From positions 1-64,000 of the forward strand of contig NZ_FMAE01000013.1 of NCBI RefSeq assembly GCF_900094575.1: DNA of 64,000 nt, written 5' to 3'. Under the pieces are notes generated by a model that saw nothing but the letters and a program-made list of their open reading frames with translations, did not search any database and was not told the DNA's origin. Shown piece after piece: positions 54,641-64,000 of this stretch (the stretch's first letter is position 1; each line of letters begins with the position of its first letter). The position numbers and the translations under genes are program-made. Source of the stretch: Bradyrhizobium yuanmingense. Lineage in GTDB: Bacteria; Pseudomonadota; Alphaproteobacteria; Rhizobiales; Xanthobacteraceae.

Positions 54641-57600
54641 TCATCGTTTGGCCAGCTGGGCATCAGCAGCGCTGGTGAGGTCAAGCTCGGCGGCGATCTT
54701 CGCGCGGCCGGAGCTCGCATCGGCACGGTGATCGGACGCGACCGCGACATAGACCGCCGGCAACACGAAGAGCGTGAATAGCGTGCCGACGGACATGCCA
54801 GCGACGAGCACGAGCCCGATCGAGAAGCGGCTCGCGGCGCCAGCTCCCGTTGCAGTCAACAAGGGTATGAAGCCCGTGACCATCGCTGCCGTAGTCATCA
54901 AGATTGGACGCAGTCGGACGCGCGCCGCCATCTCTATAGCCGAGCGACGGTCAAGCCTCTCCTTGAGCTGCAGCTCATTGGCGAACTCAACCATCAGGAT
55001 GCCGTGCTTGGAAATCAACCCGACCAGCGTCAACAATCCAACCTGAGTGTAGATGTTCATAGTCGCCCAGCCAAAGAATGGCGGGATCAAGGCACCGACG
55101 ATTGCCATCGGCACGCTGATCATGATGATGAGGGGATCGCGCAGACTTTCGAACTGGGCCGCAAGCACCAAGAAGATGATGATGATTGCAAAAGCAAAGG
55201 TAAGCGCCAGTTGGTTACCCTCGTGCACATATTGGCGGGCATCGGCGAGAAAGTCGTGGCTGAAGCCTGCGGGCAGTTTTTTTGCCTCGGTTTCCAGGAA
55301 GTCCACAGCCTGACCGATCGTGACGCCGGGCATCGGCACGGCCTGAAAGGTCGCGCAGTTGAGCTGATTGTAGTGGGTGAGCGCGTTCGGATCGGTCGCA
55401 GTCTCGATGGAGACTACGGTAGACAGCGGGAGCATCGCCCCCGTCGCAGTCTTCACATAATAGCTCCCGATTGCTTGCGGCGCCAGGCGTTCCTCACGTG
55501 GCACCTGCGGGATCACCTGGTAGGAGCGCCCCTGCAGATTGAAGCGATTGACGTAGTTTCCGCCAAGTAAGGTGGCGAGCGCGCTACCGATGGTCTGCAT
55601 GGTGATGCCAAGCTCGTTGGCCTTAGATCGATCAACCTTGATTCTTACCACCGGCTGGTTGAACTCGAGGTCGGAGTCGCTCACCATGAACAGACCGCTC
55701 TTGCGCGCGGCATCCTTCAGCTTCGACATCTGCTCGTAGACGGATTGGAAGCCAAGCGTCGAATTGATCACCATCTGCACTGGTAGGCCACCAGAGCCGC
55801 CGGGAAGTGGCGGCAAGCTAAAGGCAAACGCGTTAATCCCTTCGATTTTCGACAGCTCGGCTTGGACAAGGGACTTTAGGGCGGTCGATGATCGCTTGCG
55901 CTCGTCCCATGGCTTGAGCAACATGCCGGCCAAGCCACTCTGCTGGCCGCTAACGCCGTTGAGCACGAAACTCAAATCAGTCTCGGAAAATTTCTGTAAC
56001 GCTTTCTCAAGCTTGGTACCGTAGTAGTCGAGGTAGTCGATATTGGCGTATTTCGGCGCCTTGATTAGAGCGAATACGATACCTTGGTCCTCCTCGGGTG
56101 CGAGTTCCTTGGAAATATTCATATAGAGAAAGCCGACGAGGCCCAACATGGTCAGCGCAAACAGCCCGGTAATCGGACGATAGTCGAGCGAGCGGTCGAG
56201 TTTGCGGCCGTACCATCGTGTCATGGCGCCGAACCCGCGGTTCACAAATCTTGCGACCCGCCCCTCCTCAGCGCGCTGCAGGAAGAGCGAGCACATCATC
56301 GGCGACAGCGTCAAAGCGATCACGCCCGACACGATCACCGCTCCGGCTAGCGTAAACGCGAACTCGCGGAACAGCGCACCGGTGAGGCCGCCGAGAAATC
56401 CGATTGGGGCGTATACCGCAGCCAAGGTAATGGTCATGGATACAACGGGGCCGACGATCTCTCGCGCGCCCCTCGTAGCAGCTTGGACAGGCGGCGCACC
56501 TTCTTCTAAATGGCGATGAATATTCTCCACCACCACGATCGCGTCGTCGACCACGAGACCGATCGCGAGAACCATGGCAAGAAGGGTCAGGAGATTGAAT
56601 GAAAACCCGAGCGCCAGCATCATGCTGCAGACACCCACGAGCGACAAAGGAATAGTGACTACAGGAATGATGACCGACCGCAGCGAGGCCAGGAACAGGA
56701 AGATCACCACCACCACGACAACGACGGCCTCAATGAGCGTCTTCTCCACTTCATCGATCGATGACTGAATGAACTTGGTGGAGTCGTAGGCGACTTTCAT
56801 CTTCAGTGACGGCGGCAAGTTACGCTCCATCTCTGGAAACAGATCCCGAACGCCTCGCACTATGTTTAGCGGATTGCCTTGCGGGCTCGCCTGAACGCCG
56901 ATAAAGACCGCGTGCTCGCCGTTCATGGCGACGCTGATGTCTGTGGTCTGCGCGGCAAGCTCGACTACGGCAATGTCCTCCATGCGCACAAAGCCGCCGT
57001 CATTGGCTTTGACGATCATGCGCTTAAAATCATCAACACTCCGCAGATCCGTGTTTGCAGTGACATCGGAGATAGTGAAATTGCCCTTGGTCTGGCCGGC
57101 CGCGGCCTGGAAGTTGTTAGCGGCGATTGCCGCCGAAACTTCAGCTGGCGACACGCCGTGCCCTGCCATTTTCGTAGGATCCAGCCATAGCCGCATCGCA
57201 AAACTCTGGCCGCCCAGGATGTCTGCCGCTGCGACGCCATCGACGGTTGCCATAACGGGTTGCACGACGCGCGAGAGGTAGTCGGAGATCGCGCTTGCCG
57301 TCAATTCCTCGCTGGAGAAGGCGATATACATGACAGCGGTGGTCTGACCGGTCGACTTAGTGACGACAGGATCGTTTGATTCCTTGGGGATTAAATATTT
57401 GACTGAGTTGACCTTGGAGAGCACCTCGGTGAGCGCCTCGCTGGGATCAAAATTCAGCTTGACGTAGACTTGGATCGTCGAGGTACCGAGCACCGATGAG
57501 GAACTGATGTAGTCGACGCCCTCGGCGGAAGCGACTGCCTGTTCCAGGGGAGTCGTGATGAATCCCTGGATCATGTCGGCGGAGGCGCCAGGATAGGAAG

Positions 57601-57745
57601 TCGTGATATTGACGACCGTATTAGATAGCTTGGGATATTGCCGGATCGGCAGTACGGTGGCCGCGCGAAAGCCGATCAGCAAGATCAGGAGACTGACGAC
57701 AATAGACAATACCGGACGTTTGATGAAAAGCTCGGTAAATGCCAT
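54641..57745 (-). CDS. RND-family multidrug efflux permease (AcrB/HAE1 type; NolG-like)
   Basis: A 1034-residue inner-membrane transporter. It starts MAFTELFIKRPVLSIVVSLL and has 12 helices with two large periplasmic loops. Proton-relay aspartates are in VLAIGLVVDDAIVVVENIHR; FLYMNISKELAPEEDQGIVF and GLISKHGILMVEFANELQLK are also typical. The frame is open upstream, but the ATG at 57745 gives the family start. It should work with a membrane-fusion protein and an outer-membrane channel; no intact gene for either is adjacent. In Sinorhizobium the nodulation genes nolGHI encode a related system, so a symbiotic export role is possible but unproven. Confidence 0.93.
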   Translation of the reverse strand: MAFTELFIKRPVLSIVVSLLILLIGFRAATVLPIRQYPKLSNTVVNITTSYPGASADMIQGFITTPLEQAVASAEGVDYISSSSVLGTSTIQVYVKLNFDPSEALTEVLSKVNSVKYLIPKESNDPVVTKSTGQTTAVMYIAFSSEELTASAISDYLSRVVQPVMATVDGVAAADILGGQSFAMRLWLDPTKMAGHGVSPAEVSAAIAANNFQAAAGQTKGNFTISDVTANTDLRSVDDFKRMIVKANDGGFVRMEDIAVVELAAQTTDISVAMNGEHAVFIGVQASPQGNPLNIVRGVRDLFPEMERNLPPSLKMKVAYDSTKFIQSSIDEVEKTLIEAVVVVVVVIFLFLASLRSVIIPVVTIPLSLVGVCSMMLALGFSFNLLTLLAMVLAIGLVVDDAIVVVENIHRHLEEGAPPVQAATRGAREIVGPVVSMTITLAAVYAPIGFLGGLTGALFREFAFTLAGAVIVSGVIALTLSPMMCSLFLQRAEEGRVARFVNRGFGAMTRWYGRKLDRSLDYRPITGLFALTMLGLVGFLYMNISKELAPEEDQGIVFALIKAPKYANIDYLDYYGTKLEKALQKFSETDLSFVLNGVSGQQSGLAGMLLKPWDERKRSSTALKSLVQAELSKIEGINAFAFSLPPLPGGSGGLPVQMVINSTLGFQSVYEQMSKLKDAARKSGLFMVSDSDLEFNQPVVRIKVDRSKANELGITMQTIGSALATLLGGNYVNRFNLQGRSYQVIPQVPREERLAPQAIGSYYVKTATGAMLPLSTVVSIETATDPNALTHYNQLNCATFQAVPMPGVTIGQAVDFLETEAKKLPAGFSHDFLADARQYVHEGNQLALTFAFAIIIIFLVLAAQFESLRDPLIIMISVPMAIVGALIPPFFGWATMNIYTQVGLLTLVGLISKHGILMVEFANELQLKERLDRRSAIEMAARVRLRPILMTTAAMVTGFIPLLTATGAGAASRFSIGLVLVAGMSVGTLFTLFVLPAVYVAVASDHRADASSGRAKIAAELDLTSAADAQLAKR

Positions 57746-58440
57746 CTCGACTCGCATTTCCAGAGGGGGATGCAAATACGCCAGCAAATTGCGGTGTACA
57801 GCAATGATCATCAATGCGGCGACTGCGCTAAAGCCCGTAGTATGAGGGAAGCGTTGTCGGCTACTCTAAGGACTCACACGTTGCTGAGCATAGCGCGCCC
57901 AATCCTTCGCTTCTTCATCTTCGTCGCTTGAATGAAGGTTGGTTGCGCTGTTCTGATCAATCATCGCGATCTCGAATAGTGGGCACCTTCTTAAGACACA
58001 GCCCCCTAGTGTTTTTTCGTTCAACCGGCCAACGGTCAGACTCAAGATGTTTGTCCTCACACCTGATTGGAACGCAGCGACTTCTAGCAAGGCGTCACTT
58101 CGAGCTTCGCGCCGACCCGTCGATCGAATGATGCGGATTCGACATCGAAAGTACACACGACCTGACGGGTGCTCAACTCTACAAAGGTAAGTGGGCAATA
58201 TAGAATGGGCTACAAAACGCTATACCAAGGTTTGTCGAAACGCTCGCTGGTCGCAGCCCCGCGAAACTCGTGAACTTGCCAGACGCAAAGTTCTCGGTCC
58301 TACAACATTCCGCAAGCACCCCACTCGCATCGCTAACTCGCTGAACAACGTCGGCTCGGAGTTCGCCCTTGGTACGGAAAAGTTGGCTTGAGCACTTCTT
58401 CCAGCTCAATATGCTCCGTAATGTTGGGCTACGCAGTGTG
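57746..58440. other. Region upstream of the RND gene, no recognisable gene
   Basis: About 700 bp. A membrane-fusion protein gene would be expected here, but no such motifs (lipoyl hairpin, signal peptide) were found in any frame. Confidence 0.5.
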
Positions 58441-59147
58441 CTACGGAGTTGGCAACGCCAGTATTACGTTGTCAATCAGCCGGGTCGAGCCAACGTAGGA
58501 TGCTGCACAAAGCGCCGCGGGGCGTCGCAGTGGACTGTCGGCGGCGTTGAGCGTGTCACCGTCCACAAGTTCAAGATACTGGAGTCGGTCAACTGTCTCT
58601 AAATGCCCCTTGGCGATCGGAATTAGCCTTTCTCCCCAGCGGAATTCATCGAGCGCGGCGGAGAGTCCACGATTGATCGCAAGGGCCCGCTGACGTTCTT
58701 CCTTGCTGAGATACCGGTTGCGACTGCTCATCGCGAGCCCATTCTGCTCGCGAACGGTCGGTACGGGACGATCTCAATTGGGAGATTGAGATCAACCGCC
58801 ATGCGACGCACGACTGCGCATTGCTGAAGATCCTTCTGGCCAAAAAACAGCACGTCGGGCTGCACCATGTTCAACAACTTGCATACGACAGTCGCGACAC
58901 CGCGAAACTGTCCAGCCCTGAAGGCTCCGCAAAGAGGTTTGGCGAGGTCGCCCGGTTCAATGAAGATCTCGAAATGAATCGGATAAACTTCCTGTGCATC
59001 CGGCGCAAAGAGGAACGCAACACCGGGCGTCGCGGCACAGTCCCTCATCCTGCAAGAAGTCGCGCGGGTAGGTGCCGAGATCCTCGTTCGGTCCGAAATG
59101 AGTGGGGTTGAAGAAGATGCCGACGTTCGATCGCCGGGCTCAATCAA
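58441..59147 (-). pseudogene. panC: Pantothenate synthetase, truncated and frameshifted
   Basis: Two frames give most of PanC after its N-terminal part: NLFFNPTHFG-like and PNED-L-TYPRD remnants around 59100-59050, then FRAGQFRGVATVVCKLLNMV with QPDVLFFGQKDLQQCAVVRR (the GxFxGV..V..KLFN....A.FG.KD.QQ core) and, after a frameshift near 58770, MSSRNRYLSKEERQRALAIN to the end. The N-terminal ATP-binding PTMGALHEGH region is missing. It would have joined pantoate and beta-alanine. The window has no other panC or panB. Confidence 0.88.
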
Positions 59148-59338
59148 CCCAGCCCGGCGTCAGATCGTGCCGCCGGCCGACTGAGCGCATAGCCGCGCGC
59201 CAAAATGCGCGCTTACCATCCTCGTATGCCGGCGGGCCCGGAGGTCGACGTCGCCTCTTCTACTGAATGAAAGAGGCGGCCTCAGTTAGTGGCCTTACTT
59301 AGCCAAAACCAGGATCGCAGTCGAGCGCGGCCTTAACG

Positions 59339-59527
59339 TCAGAAGGCGACTCTTCGCTTAAACCATTTCCTTGGTAGGCCAATGTAGTAGCCGCGCCTCC
59401 GAAGTTCCGGCTCGGACCTGTTGAGCGTTTCGCAAATGGATTCCACAGGCGCGCCTGCGTCAACAAGCTCGCGCAACAGTTCATCTTCCCGTTTGGTCCA
59501 GCGAGGAGAACGGAGGGCCACCTTCAA
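59339..59527 (-). CDS. Small SANT/Myb-like DNA-binding protein
   Basis: A 62-residue basic protein (SPRWTKREDELLRELVDAGA, VESICETLNRSEPELRRRGY, YIGLPRKWFKRR). It forms a tri-helical SANT/Myb-type pattern with conserved Trp and Leu positions. The start codon appears to be TTG, with AGAGG five to six bases upstream. Small proteins of this type are frequent in Bradyrhizobium and probably bind DNA; the target is unknown. Confidence 0.5.
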   Translation of the reverse strand: MKVALRSPRWTKREDELLRELVDAGAPVESICETLNRSEPELRRRGYYIGLPRKWFKRRVAF

Positions 59528-59934
59528 GTTAACCTCTTAGCCCTGAATTCATGCGGTTCTAGAGAAGAACTGTCCGCCAGCCCCGGGCCAGCCTGTTCCG
59601 TGCCGAGCGCATTGCCAAGCTTGGTCTGCGATCTCCGCGTTCGCGTTCTGGTGCGCAGTACAGTCCAAATCAGGATGACGAAACTCATCTGAACAGGTTT
59701 AAGTGTGATCAACTGTATGGCCTCCGCGTCCTCGGCTATCCCAGTGATCGTGTCCTCCTCAAAAATGCCAGCGGAGGAACTCCTTCGAAAGCTATACGTT
59801 GGCATAGCCGAAGCTGGTCCTATGCCGACGACATTTTGGAGCCACTAGGACTCACCCCGACCGTGACGGACAACCTGTGAGATGGGCGTGCGGCCTTGGA
59901 GTTAACCTGCGTGCGATAGCCTATCGCTAGGATC
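59528..59934. other. Region without recognisable gene
   Basis: About 400 bp. A minus frame starting MPTYSFRRSSSAGIFEEDTI at 59805 vaguely resembles small bradyrhizobial proteins of the DUF6894 type, but the match is too weak to call. Confidence 0.35.
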
Positions 59935-60130
59935 GCCCGCCGCGGGCAGAACCGGCAGTACCAAACGATGCAGTGGACCGGGCGCCTTGGTCGCAGCCAA
60001 GGCCGCCTCGACTAGCATGGCGCGCGCATAGTTGCGGCCGATCTTGCTGATGCGGCCGTGATGGGCAGCTCCCAGTCCCGACAGCCGCATCCGCGGGTTG
60101 AGCCCGAAATCGCTCGCCAGCTTCTGGAGG
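59935..60130 (-). pseudogene. IS110-family transposase fragment (C-terminal)
   Basis: Minus-strand translation reads SDFGLNPRMRLSGLGAAHHG followed by RISKIGRNYARAMLVEAALA and ATKAPGPL, the conserved C-terminal region of IS110/IS1111 transposases (..LGL.PS...SG......GRISK.G....R..LVEAA..). The rest of the gene is absent. Confidence 0.8.
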
Positions 60131-60579
60131 CTGTTGAACCGGCTGATCCTGCAGCGCAGTCCGCGTGATATCAATGCGGCCTGCATGTGTCGTGCGTATC
60201 GGGCTGCCCGCACCGTGCTTCCGGTGCCTCGGCTTGGACTCCTAGCTGTCGATGCACGCAGGTCGCTTCCGGAGCAGCGCGGACGTGCCTCGGCGCCCGA
60301 GTGAGTGAGAACCCGACGCTGTCCCTGCTACGCTCGCTAGCTGAGCGCGCGGCATCAGCTTCAGCACAACTCCGAAAAGGCTGCTCGCGCCTAACAACTC
60401 TCGGTTCCAAATGACCTGACGGGAGCTGCGGGCGACACGACAACTACGGATTCCGACTCTCGGCGCAACCGGGCGAGTCAGAGGCGACCAGCTGTAAGTT
60501 CTCGGCTCATCGTGTCTGGCAGGAGGTGCGAATGCGACGGGTGATTGGCATTCACCGAACCTCGGGGAACTGGTTTTTT

Positions 60580-60915
60580 GGGAGGACGGCAGTTTCACAT
60601 GGGCCTCTGGCGGTGCTGAGTGCAAAACACGATCGACAGCGGGATTGGCTTGCAGGCCTTGAGCCAGCTTAAGGCCGTTTTCCCAATGCTGTTTGCGGAC
60701 CGTGAGGGTGCGTAGTCTCAGCAAGGCCAAATGGATATCTCTGGGCCCGGCGACCTCTCCGAACTGATGAGGGCGCGCCCCTAGCGCCGGCCATGCGGCG
60801 TCATTTGCTGTCGCATCCCGAGGAATGCGTCGGCAACCAGCGTGATATGTGGTGGCGGCGTGAAAGTAGCGGTGTCGCCCAGGTATTATCCATCATCACG
60901 AGAGCACCCGACTGC
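60580..60915 (-). pseudogene. metC: Cystathionine beta-lyase-like (MetC) remnant
   Basis: One piece reads GALVMMDNTWATPLLSRRHH, as in the PLP-binding MetC/CGS family (..MDNTWATP..). A second piece, after a deletion, reads FGEVAGPRDIHLALLRLRTL and LKLAQGLQANPAVDRVLH, the C-terminal domain (..L.LRGLRTL....E......A..L...P.V..VLHP). The segment with the PLP lysine is missing. A relic IS3 transposase begins immediately next to it at about 60916. Confidence 0.7.
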
Positions 60916-61185
60916 TGCGCCAGCACACGAGCGAGCAGTTCCAGCGCCTGATGGCCGACCATGGCATCGTTTGCAGCATGAGCCGTTCCGGGAGTGTGGG
61001 ACAATGCGGCGACGGAGAGCTTCTTCTCTTCTCAAGACCGAACGGACGGCAGGAAAGATTTACAGAACCAGAGACGAGGCACGCGCCGATGTGTTCAGCT
61101 AAACCGAAAGATTTTACAACAAGACCCGCAGGGACTCGACCACGCCTATGTCAGCCCGGTTGAGTTCGAGCGCAAACGGCTTTAG
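60916..61185 (+). pseudogene. IS3-family transposase (OrfB) fragment
   Basis: Plus-strand pieces read HTSEQFQRLMADHGIVCSMS, WDNAATESFFSS, KTERTAGKIYRTRDEARADV and finally YVSPVEFERK in shifting frames. This is the C-terminal part of an IS3-type DDE transposase (..SMSR.GN..DNA..ESFF..LK.E........R.EA....). At least three frameshifts are present. Confidence 0.85.
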
Positions 61186-62459
61186 CTGAACCCGGTGTCC
61201 ATTAAACCGGCAGCAGCTCAGTCGGTGCTTTCGCGTTCGAGGGTCCAGGAGACGCGGCGGTGACAACTGCTATGCCTTTTTGATGAACTTGCGCCGGGCA
61301 TGCGCAGAGAGACAAATTGTATAGAACTGGAAGCGCGGCAGAATAGTCAGTGAACGTGCACACGCCGCGCCCGTATCACCACGGCTGTAGTGCCGGCTTG
61401 TCTGCATCCTCGCCAGATATGCTCGGGGGCCCGTTTCTACGTGGCTGAGGTGAGCGCCCGTAGTTGCCCAAGCTTGGCGCGGGCAATCGTGTTGATGCGC
61501 ATGTGCCCATCTCGTGCGGCCATTACCACACTGATAGCGCGCCCTTACGCCGTGGGCCAGCTACCGATCCTGGTAGGCGTCCCATGATCGCTCTTGGCGC
61601 TACAATTCCCAGCACGTGGGAGCTTGAGATACTCCCGCGAAGGCGAGGTGGTTAGCGTTGTTATGGCGAGGTTGGCCACTGAAGTTAGTGGGGCGTGGTA
61701 GGGACAGCGCTTTTTCGGACCAGCACAAGCGCGGAGTCACGTCGTGGCTAACTTCACCGGCAGCGTGGGCGCGGCAGGGACAGCGTCGAGTTCACTTGAC
61801 TGAAGGCGCCGAGTCGCGCTGCGCTGCCGTCGATATCAAAGGGGTTAACCCGGTAGTTAGCTATGAAATGAAGGTATGAAACATACGGCGGGCTAGCCGA
61901 GATCATTATCGTGCCGAGAGGATGCGCTCTCCTGTCTGATGGTCAGGTTTTAGGCCAGTATATCTCGCCAGTCATAGCAGCAGAAGAGTTAGCAAACGGG
62001 AGATGTCATTGGCCGTGGGCTGGAGATCCTACAAAGATGGGTATCCCGCGAGACTTGTCTGAGTGGCAAAGCATCCCATAGCGCCGCGTCGGCTATGAGC
62101 ACAGTGGTGAAACGCGATCGAGCTCTCACCCAGATTAGCTCGCTACGCGATCTGACGGGATGGGTTCGGATGGACTGTGCTCGGCGTTGTGACCGGACAG
62201 GCCGCATGCCAGGCCGACGTCATCTTCACGCGGCTTTTGATGAAGGACGCTGCCGATTTGGCCGACGCGCTGTCTTGGATCTCGACTTTGACAAGCATCG
62301 TCGATCGCGCAAGTTATGGCAGGGGCGGACTGCGCCCGTCCTCCAGCCCGACTTGATCCCCCCAACTAGCTCTGGGACGATCTGAAGAGCATCTGTTCGT
62401 CGATAGGAACGAGCGCTCGAGTACGGCAACAGATCACCGTATTCCTCCACGATAAGGCG
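61186..62459. other. Region without recognisable gene
   Basis: About 1.3 kb with only short frames and no motif I can name. Confidence 0.45.
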
Positions 62460-63668
62460 TCAAGTCCGGGTTGATTCGAGCCGCAATGGACGAGGACGGC
62501 ACAGTAAGACTTCGAGCATGCGAATCCTCAACTCGACAACGCTCGGCTCCTTAAACAGTGCCAACGTCTGCTCGATTAAGTCCGGATGGGGAAGCGCGTC
62601 CGCAGTCCAGCCGAGTCGCACCAGCGTATCGGCCAAGCCGCCAAACCACATAGCGCTAAGACAGTATGGCAACCGCTCCCAGGAGAACAGCGCGCCAATA
62701 CCATTTCGCCGGATTGAGCAACGGAACGACGGTAAGGCGGAACCCGATTCTGAAAGCGGCGTCTGCGAAACGAAATCGGCGTCAAGTACGGCGACAAAGG
62801 CCGTGGAAGGCGGCAAAGAGTCGTAGGGGCAGCAGCATCAGAGCCCATAGCGCGTAAGAAACCGACGGAATTGTGCGATCGGACCGCCGGTGAAGATAAC
62901 GCGTCCAGTACTCCCAATCGCGCAGCCGAGATCTGGCTCTCCTGCGAGATCTGAAACAATCACGGTGACATCAAAGCGCTGGAGGTGCTGCGCACTTGGA
63001 CGCAGCAAAGGAGCATCATTGTAGGACTCCCGATGAAGACTCCGTCGCGGGCTGACGCGAGTTCGGCCTCGAGGTAGTTAACTCGATCCGAGAACTCGAT
63101 CAGCGGCTGGCCGAGCTTAAGGTCGAGAGCGAGCAAGTTTCTCGACCGGCAAATCATGCCGCGCCTGTTCGTGTCTGATCTTCGCTACGCTCAACGCCGG
63201 CGTTGTTGGCATGTCTGGAACATACCGATGGCCAATACACGCGGCGTGGCTAGGATCTCGTCAAGATCGTCGACTGCAATACGCTGAGCGTCACCGCGGG
63301 CGTTGCCGAATCCCGTGTATGATAGTCTTTCCGTCGGCGCGGCCGTCCAGTTTCGGTTGTTTTGGGGACGATCGTATTTGTCCGAGGTCCGTGCCGAAAC
63401 GCTGCCGTCAGATGATGCCGGCGTCCTAAAATGGTCCAACATCTTCGATTCTTCATCGAACGATTTTGACCAGGATTGCTCAGCGACATCCAGGTGACAC
63501 GTCACTACGCCAAAAGGAGTCTTGGAGTCGGCGAGTTTCTTCAAAAGGTCGACCTGAACGTAAAGAGAGGAAGCCGTCAATATTAATGCGCCCTGCAAGG
63601 GAAGCGCTCCTGCATCGCCGTTCCGATATCAAATGATAAGCAACGCGTGCTTCAGAAAATACGGCATC
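62460..63668. other. Probable eroded coding region, family not recognised
   Basis: Minus-strand frames at 62460-62816, 62960-63157 and 63191-63598 (135 codons, LILTASSLYVQVDLLKKLAD and FGVVTCHLDVAEQS) have protein-like stretches separated by stops and shifts. They may be fragments of one or two former genes. I cannot assign them. Confidence 0.3.
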
Positions 63669-63884
63669 TCAATTGATTAGTCTGACCTCGGCGGCTCTGT
63701 ACTTTGAGCGGCGTTTGTTGAAGCGACGATCGAAAGACACGCGCGTTCCCGGCACCAGATCAGCCCCTGTGCAGTCGCGAAGGTCCGAAATGTGCACGAA
63801 CAAATCCATGCCGTCGCAATTGTCCGGTCTGATGAAGCCCCAGCCCGTCTCAACACTGTAGGAGACTACCGTTCCAGTTTGCAT
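63669..63884 (-). CDS. Cold-shock domain protein (CspA family)
   Basis: A 71-residue protein made of a single cold-shock domain. TGTVVSYSVETGWGFIRPDN holds the RNP1-like segment (usual form KGFGFI, here GWGFI), and DLFVHISDLRD is RNP2. It binds single-stranded nucleic acid as an RNA chaperone or antiterminator. RNP1 is slightly divergent (ETGWGFI without the basic residue). It stands alone at the end of the window. Confidence 0.88.
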   Translation of the reverse strand: MQTGTVVSYSVETGWGFIRPDNCDGMDLFVHISDLRDCTGADLVPGTRVSFDRRFNKRRSKYRAAEVRLIN

Positions 63885-64000
63885 CTCTGATCTAGCGTGT
63901 GTTCGAGGCTATGGCATGGCCGCTTAGGCGCCGGAGTCGCAAGCCACAGCAAATCGGCGGGGCGGACCAGACACTCGCGGCGCCGAGCCCGCCCCTAACA

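Noticed and set aside
62460..62816. Glycosyltransferase-like string VAVLDADF
   Set aside because: Only this one short motif fits. The flanking sequence lacks other GT2 motifs in the right order.
1..64000. CRISPR arrays, rRNA and tRNA genes
   Set aside because: No regularly spaced direct repeats were noticed. No tRNA T-loop/acceptor pattern was found at the few TTCGA-type sites checked. A tRNAscan run would be decisive.

Overview
The window looks like part of a Bradyrhizobium symbiosis island. It carries a nifDKENX-fdxB operon without nifH upstream of nifD (the split arrangement typical of Bradyrhizobium), an uptake-hydrogenase hup-hyp operon, a C4-dicarboxylate carrier gene (dctA), the flavonoid two-component system nodV-nodW, two type III effector genes of the nopP family, and sugar-nucleotide genes of the kind used for Nod-factor or surface-polysaccharide decoration. 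These are separated by IS elements, broken genes and long gene-poor stretches. Species is not resolvable from the sequence alone.

Layout. 0-3 kb: an IS5-type element cut by the window edge and inserted in an IS256-type remnant, then nopP copy 1 (minus strand, tts box upstream) and a frameshifted nopP relic. 3-10.8 kb (minus): nifD-nifK-nifE-nifN-nifX-DUF269-DUF683-fdxB, preceded by a -24/-12 promoter and a NifA-type TGT-N10-ACA site. 11-15 kb: sufC/sufS scar, XRE-cupin regulator, a separately promoted ferredoxin (fdxN-like) with its own NifA site, and a frameshifted alanine dehydrogenase gene with a clear terminator. 15.4-28.6 kb (minus): hupSLCDFGHK-hypABFCDE, tightly coupled, with sigma-54 and NifA-type sites in front of hupS. 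hupI, hupJ, hupUV, hoxA and hupT are not seen. 29-31.4 kb: broken serine hydrolase and modB. 32-38.5 kb (plus): a nod box, a -24/-12-like site and dctA, then nodV, nodW and a single-domain response regulator. 39-43 kb: nopP copy 2 with its tts box, and an ISNCY-like element inserted in a DUF736 gene. 44-50 kb: glmS (minus), then gmd and fcl (plus). 50-64 kb: an MFS gene split by an IS701-like element, frameshifted tauE/safE, an RND pump gene, relics of panC, metC, IS110 and IS3, and a cold-shock gene at the end.

How it fits together. Three symbiotic regulatory circuits can be read from the DNA. NodV/NodW respond to isoflavones, and a nod box lies in front of dctA. TtsI-type tts boxes sit about 70 bp before both intact nopP genes. 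NifA/sigma-54 sites precede nifD, the ferredoxin gene and hupS, so nitrogenase, one of its likely electron carriers and the hydrogenase that recycles its H2 look co-regulated. DctA would feed dicarboxylates to the bacteroid. The many frameshifted metabolic genes (ald, suf, panC, metC, modB, tauE, MFS) look like passenger genes decaying on the island while the symbiotic blocks stay intact.

No CRISPR array, rRNA or convincing tRNA was seen. Everything here is read by eye; no database search was run.
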